Below are positions 59,561-64,000 of a DNA stretch of 64,000 nucleotides, piece by piece (position 1 is the first letter of the stretch; the number at the start of each line of letters is the position of its first letter). The stretch comes from Megamerina dolium (lineage: Eukaryota; Arthropoda; Insecta; Diptera; Megamerinidae). The position numbers were made by a program, and so were the translations under genes. Under the pieces are notes generated by a model. That model worked only from the letters and a program-made list of their open reading frames with translations, did not search any database and had not been told where the DNA came from. The stretch covers positions 54,098,508 through 54,162,507 of the forward strand of contig OY978528.1 in assembly GCA_963854835.1 (NCBI GenBank). The letters are read 5' to 3'.

Positions 59561-62020
59561 ATTAAAAAGTATAAAGCAAAGCCAAATCCTAGGTCGAAAC
59601 AGCTGCTTTGGCTTCTAAAATTAATAGATTAAAGAGAAATCTTCTCATGTCAATATAATTAAAAAAAAAAATCCAGTTGTAGATTGTAAATCTTTGCTTT
59701 ATGATTTTTTGTAGTAGGTCATTGTAGCACATTGCTATTATAATATTTTTTTTTAAGATTTGAATATAAATTGTAAATTTCCAAATAAGAAAGATTCAAT
59801 TAATTAATAAATATATGGAAAATTTCTTTTTTTTTGACCTTTCGCAAATAACTTTTTGTACAGCACGAGTAAGTGCTTCAAGTAAGTAATAAGATTTTAA
59901 AGAGATTGGGTGTGAGAAGTAGTTCTTGCTTGCCTCAGCACTGCAGCCACAAATGTGGATCCAATAGGACATTAAGGATCGTTGATTTGTTCTCGAAAGT
60001 TGAATAGCTGTTTGAATGACGCCTCTAATACATGTGATTTAGTAAGAAATTACTTAAGTAAGTGATTGCTACTACAAGTAAGTTAGTATTTATACAAGTA
60101 AGTGATTACTTCCACAAGCATTTTATAGTTCACCATTCCTTTGAATCTCTTAATTGGGCTACAATTGAATAAATTCATCTTATGCACCGCTTGAAGGACT
60201 AAGGACTACGTTTATCTTGTGTCCAGTACGAACACTGTCAGATATAAGCAAATTAGAAATAAAATATTTGAGATTTCCAACTGTCACTAATGAGTTCGAA
60301 AGTAACTGCGAAAAAGCAATAACCTTTTCTTTTGCAATAAACGCTAATTATACTCTCTGTGCTTATAATGTTTGATCAACTGTTGTTGGATAAATGAAAT
60401 ATGAAATGAAATTAATTCTCATATTTTTCATAGATTTGCAGCTACAGTTGTTTATTCCTTGACTAATTAGTTTTTACGTAACGGCATCATTAATATTGCT
60501 TATTGCGCGAATCATACGTTCTATTTATATTTGAATAAATGGTCATGATTCTAAAAGTACTATGTTTTGCCATCATTCACATAAAGAAAAAACAAACGAT
60601 ACTGGCAAAACGTAAAGCATTAATACATTTACGACATTGAAAAATACTTTATAAAGTTAGTTTATTGCAACTTCAATTAAGAATAACGTTATTCGCAATG
60701 CGTCATCTTTAACTAAACTGGAATATTTCAAAGTGATATACTTGTTATTGAAAATCTAGAAAAAGAAAGAATTCATATCTGCATGTAAGGAATAATTTTT
60801 GATTCATTGTCATTTCATGATAATATTTCAATATAATATATGCTATGATATTTACTATACGTACATATTCAAACACAAAAAATTTTTTTTTTCTTTTTTT
60901 GCGGTGAGGAGGCTAGCCCACTGATCCATAATTGCCACCACAGTTACGGAGTGTGTCGCTGCAGAAACTAAGAAACTTCCCCTTCTCTACAACCGTCCAA
61001 CCTACTTCGGCACTATGATAGCATTACTTTGGGGTAGGGTCATTTTTCAATCATTTTGACTCGCGTTCAGGTCCCGGTTTTGTGTTCCACAAATTTTGCG
61101 GTGACGTTCCAGTTTTCCTCATTACTGACAATTTTCTCAATAATTGCCTTCACCGTTTAGGACCAATTTGTCTTCTCAATACTTCGCGCTCGCTTCGCAT
61201 TTATATAAACTGCAATAACTAAAAGTTATTAATGGATTTGTCTTATTTACATATTACTCACCTAGTTTATTTTTCTTTATAATTTTTCATTCGTTTTTTA
61301 CATTCTATTACCTGGCAGTCTATTTTACATTTGTTATGTACAGAAAGTACATTTGTACAGAAAGTACATTCTGGTACTTTCCAAAATTTTGAAGAATCTG
61401 AACAATCTTATCATTAATTTTTCTTGTTCTTTGGTTTTATTCTGATTCGACTAATATACAGCTTTTTTAAAGTAAAGCTAATCAAAGTAGATTTCTTCTA
61501 GCAATGCACACAATAAGTCTGTTAGAAAACCTCAGCAGAGACTTTTCGTAGCTGCTAGTACCAAATATGTAATGTGTGATTGGTTGCAGTCTGGCAGAAT
61601 CAAGCACAGGGTGCATGGGAGTAGGCAGTCGAAAATATTATTCATCAGTAGATCAGAACCATAGATCTTCTGAGGCTTAGGTAGTTCGAAACAAGAATGT
61701 TTGTAGGATTTCGTATAACACTATCTGAAGATGCTATCTTAGAACCGGAGCTCTATAGTTTTTAGGAATAACCTTGGAAGCACAGCCTCTTCGCAGGTTG
61801 CACACACTTCTAAGAGATGGATTAACTGGGTGCCAACTTCGGCGAGTCCAATTATTTCCTAATCGACATAAGTTGGATTAGTCGTCGTGCAATGGGTATC
61901 TAGCCTGCATACTAATCTCTAACACATTACATTAATCTCCTAATACATTAATAATAATAATCTTATTGGTAGAATCTCTACAAATTTCGGAAACTGTATA
62001 ATATCAAGGCATAGTTAATA
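59561..62020. other. Non-coding stretch with unclassified repeat debris
   Basis: AT-rich, with repeated CAAGTAAGTGATTACT-like words at 59870-60115. The blocks 60900-61200 and 61490-61960 are GC-richer than their surroundings. The latter ends in a TAATAATAATAAT run like a LINE tail, but neither translates to motifs I recognise. Confidence 0.4.
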
Positions 62021-62549
62021 ACGGGTGTTTTTTTGCTGCATGAGATCTTTCGATAGAGATATTTATGGTTTGACAGATGAGAGTTGAGATGAGAAACGTC
62101 AGAACATCGTTTCAAAATTGTAGGATTTTATTTTCCAAAAAAAAAAAAAAAATTATGATCGCGAAGTTCAGTAATTTGTTAGAGTAATTTGTCCATTTTA
62201 TGGTCGGCATAATTTATGGGTGAACGGTTACGTTAATAAAAAAAATTGACGTATATGGAGCGAAGACAATTTAAATTGACTGTTTGGTGTGGTTTACACG
62301 GCATCATCGGTCCTAATGTGTTTTCGAAATGAGGAAGGAGCTGCTGTTACGGTGAATAGCGAGCGTTATCGAGTCATGCTGACTTTTTGTTTGGTTTCAA
62401 CAAAATGCGGCTACATTCCATACAAAAAAAAATTAAAAAATAAACGGCAAGAAATTATGTAACAGATTAAAATGAAAAAAATTCATTCCAAAAATATTTC
62501 TTTCTTTTATTTAGGTTCAAAGTTCTCAAGCACTTAGAAAAAACACCAG
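62021..62549 (+). mobile_element. Internally deleted mariner-superfamily element with GGGTGTTTTTT ends
   Basis: GGGTGTTTTTTT at the left (about 62023) pairs with AAAAAACACC at the right (about 62538-62547). Between them, broken plus-strand frames give FKLTVWCGL-, HGIIGPN- and EGAAVTVNSERYRVML, a segment that in this transposase group lies between the first and second catalytic Asp. The domain ends are deleted. It is related to but distinct from the CAGGGTG-ended elements at 15108 and 50352. Confidence 0.72.
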
Positions 62550-62573
62550 TTATAATTGGCACATATTAGTAAA

Positions 62574-62579
62574 TTTATT
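62574..62579 (-). terminator. Polyadenylation signal of the 62.6-kb cuticle gene
   Basis: AATAAA on the minus strand (TTTATT on plus), 70 bp after the stop codon. Confidence 0.6.
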
Positions 62580-62648
62580 TACAATTTATATTTGTTTATG
62601 TATATATAAACGCATAATAAATAAAGTTAATCAATTGCTTGCTATATA

Positions 62649-63049
62649 TTATCCTACATGATAATGCAGAGGAGCTGCATATGGTGATGCATATCCCCAA
62701 GGACTTAAAACGTGAGCAGCAGCGGCATAGTGTGCATGGACTGGTGCCACATGAGCCACAGGTGCAATATGAGCGACAGGTGCTGCTACAACTCCAGTCA
62801 ATGGTGCAAGAATTGGTGCTGCAGCAATACCGTTAAAATTGCGTGCAACTACTTGATGACTTGCAGCTGTAACGAAAGGAGCTGGTGCTGCTACCAGTGG
62901 AGCACCAAGCAAATGTGGTTTTCCAGCAGCACAAGCAATTACGGCAAATAGAGCAAGAATGGTCTATAAAATATAATAAAAAATAATTAAAAAATTTCTC
63001 TAAATCATATATTCGAAGAAAAAGTATGAATACTTACATATTTCAACAT
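62649..63049 (-). CDS. Small Ala/Val/His-rich secreted cuticle protein, retinin-like
   Basis: Complement of exons 63038-63049 (MLKY) and 62649-62963 with a 74-bp intron (GTAAGT ... TTTTATAG), giving 108 residues. The open frame beginning at 62912 (MLGAP) lacks the signal peptide and is not the real start. The signal MLKYTILALFAVIACAAG is followed by KPHLLGAPLVAAPAPFVTAA, the core SHQVVARNFNGI, and a His-rich tail (VAHIAPVAHVAPVHAHYAAA) ending in YASPYAAPLHYHVG. It is the shortest of the three paralogues and the only one with the His-rich tail. Intron position and phase are identical to the other two. Confidence 0.92.
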
Positions 63050-63148
63050 TTTGTAAATTTTATATATATTTTTGTATTGTTGGCTGCTTGTCGTTACCTT
63101 AAAGACTTGTCAGGTTGTTATGATATTGAACTGTCAATATTTTTTGTT

Positions 63149-63154
63149 TTTATA
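63149..63154 (-). promoter_or_regulatory. TATA box of the 62.6-kb cuticle gene
   Basis: TATAAA followed by AA on the minus strand, 100 bp upstream of the ATG. Its position parallels that of the paralogues. Confidence 0.6.
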
Positions 63155-63159
63155 CAATT

Positions 63160-63880
63160 TTTTAACTTATAATTCAATTTTTACCAACTATCATAATTTT
63201 CATTGATAACGAGCAAGTATCTACATATGTACGAGTATGTGCTAAAGGCAGCATATATTGTAATGAGAAACTTGATTGCTTGATTGTTGGCTTACATTTA
63301 TGAATTAATGCTTGACACGTAAATTATGTATGGGAATTTTTGTGTATTTAACTAAGTCCATTCTTCTTCTTTTAATTTTAATCACTGGCTGGTGTTGTCA
63401 TATACATATGTATGAACATAAATACGTGATTTGTGCGTAATAATTTAATTAAAAGAAATACACTTAAAAGTAAACGTTTACGAGTATCTGTTACATAAGA
63501 CAAAAAAAAAAAAAAATATACATCAATATCATTGGAAAAAATGATTTTTCTAAACTATTTGGTATACAAGTATAATTGGGAAATTTCTCTTATTCAATTT
63601 TCATTCAATTTTAATTTTTTTTTAATTTCTTTCATTCAATTTCATTTTTTTAATTCAATTTTAAAAAAATTTGTGTAAAAAAATGTTCGACCATGAATTA
63701 TAATTAACATGAGGTTTTAGTACTGAATTGCTCAGATGAATGATTTACTTTGATATTGGAAGAAACTATGGAGAAACTCCTAAGCAAATGACACGAGTAA
63801 AATCGTCGAATCGATTGTGCGATATCACAAAAATGGATGCACTGGATTCGAGAAACGTTTGAAAGAGTACAATAAGTATT
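63160..63880. other. Non-coding stretch, nothing recognised
   Basis: AT-rich upstream DNA with a run of TTCAATTTTAATTTTTTT-like repeats at 63590-63670. The part near 63750-63860 has the wording of a mariner-like helix-turn-helix region but is too short to call. Confidence 0.4.
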
Positions 63881-63883
63881 TTT

Positions 63884-64000
63884 TTATATGTGGCACTTAA
63901 AGCCCCAAAGGGCTCATTGACCCAGCTTCTCATTTCCATTACTGTTGTGCGTCTTAAATTTGGTCAGTATTAGAAGGGACCTACTTATTTTAGCCGGTTC
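63884..64000 (-). repeat. SINE-like element, inverted, cut by the window end
   Basis: The complement runs GAACCGGCTAAAATAAGTAG, CTTCTAATACTG, a GACGCACAACAGTAATGG segment and the GAGCCCTTTGGGGCTTTAAG tail with GCCACATATAAAAA. The head would lie beyond base 64000. Confidence 0.8.

Noticed and set aside
61490..61960. Possible LINE fragment ending in a TAATAATAAT run
   Set aside because: No endonuclease, RT or RNase H motif could be read in any frame. Left as unclassified debris.
62649..62912. Reading the last cuticle gene as a single-exon frame starting MLGAP
   Set aside because: This start lacks a signal peptide. Adding the exon at 63038-63049 through a consensus intron restores one and matches both paralogues.

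Overview
This is eukaryotic nuclear DNA from a higher fly (Brachycera, Diptera). The organism is not named in the data. I infer a non-Drosophila fly, perhaps a tephritid, from a Disabled (Dab) orthologue, insect Ala/Pro-rich cuticle genes with a 12-nt first coding exon, short GT-AG introns, high AT content, and a dense load of Tc1/mariner, non-LTR and SINE-like copies typical of dipteran intergenic DNA. I recall, without being able to check, that Drosophila melanogaster also has Dab and a cluster of such cuticle genes on 3L near 72E-73B.

Layout. Bases 1-33,600 hold no protein gene I can support. They are AT-rich non-coding DNA with many decayed mobile elements: an RTE-like LINE piece (765-1905, -), mariner remnants (1960-2400, 18150-18840, 20877-21480), a fold-back repeat (7140-7340), a 1.55-kb GC-richer tandem-structured repeat (8690-10250), Tc1/mariner fragments (10290-10530, 15108-15556, 16719-17803), a LINE RNase H tail (13645-14435), a 300-bp TA microsatellite, and a nearly complete Tc1-type transposon with 220-bp inverted repeats and an intron (29041-30697). 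Part of this stretch could be 5' non-coding exons, introns and enhancers of Dab.

Bases 33,626-42,948 carry the whole Dab coding region on the + strand. I rebuilt it as ten exons that join in phase to give about 2534 residues: an N-terminal PTB domain, then a very long disordered tail with DPF, proline-rich/SH3-ligand, polyQ and acidic segments. After the TGA the same frame stays open for 167 codons, then meets a good splice donor and acceptor that would add a further short exon ending at 43,598. This is the most interesting protein-level signal in the window (stop-codon readthrough, alternative splicing, or a longer Dab C-terminus).

Bases 45,900-64,000 are a cuticle-protein neighbourhood. 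There are four small secreted Ala/Pro/Val-rich genes (47976-48589 +, about 55020-55651 +, 56722-57374 -, 62649-63049 -). Three share an Arg/Asn-Gly-Ile 'retinin-like' motif and a first exon coding only M-(F/L)-K-Y. Between them lie SINE copies, a P-like transposase exon, deleted mariner relatives, an RTE-like LINE 3' end, a jockey-like LINE and a second, longer fold-back repeat.

No rRNA, bona fide tRNA, CRISPR array or viral gene was recognised. All splice junctions and family names were read by eye without alignment or database search.
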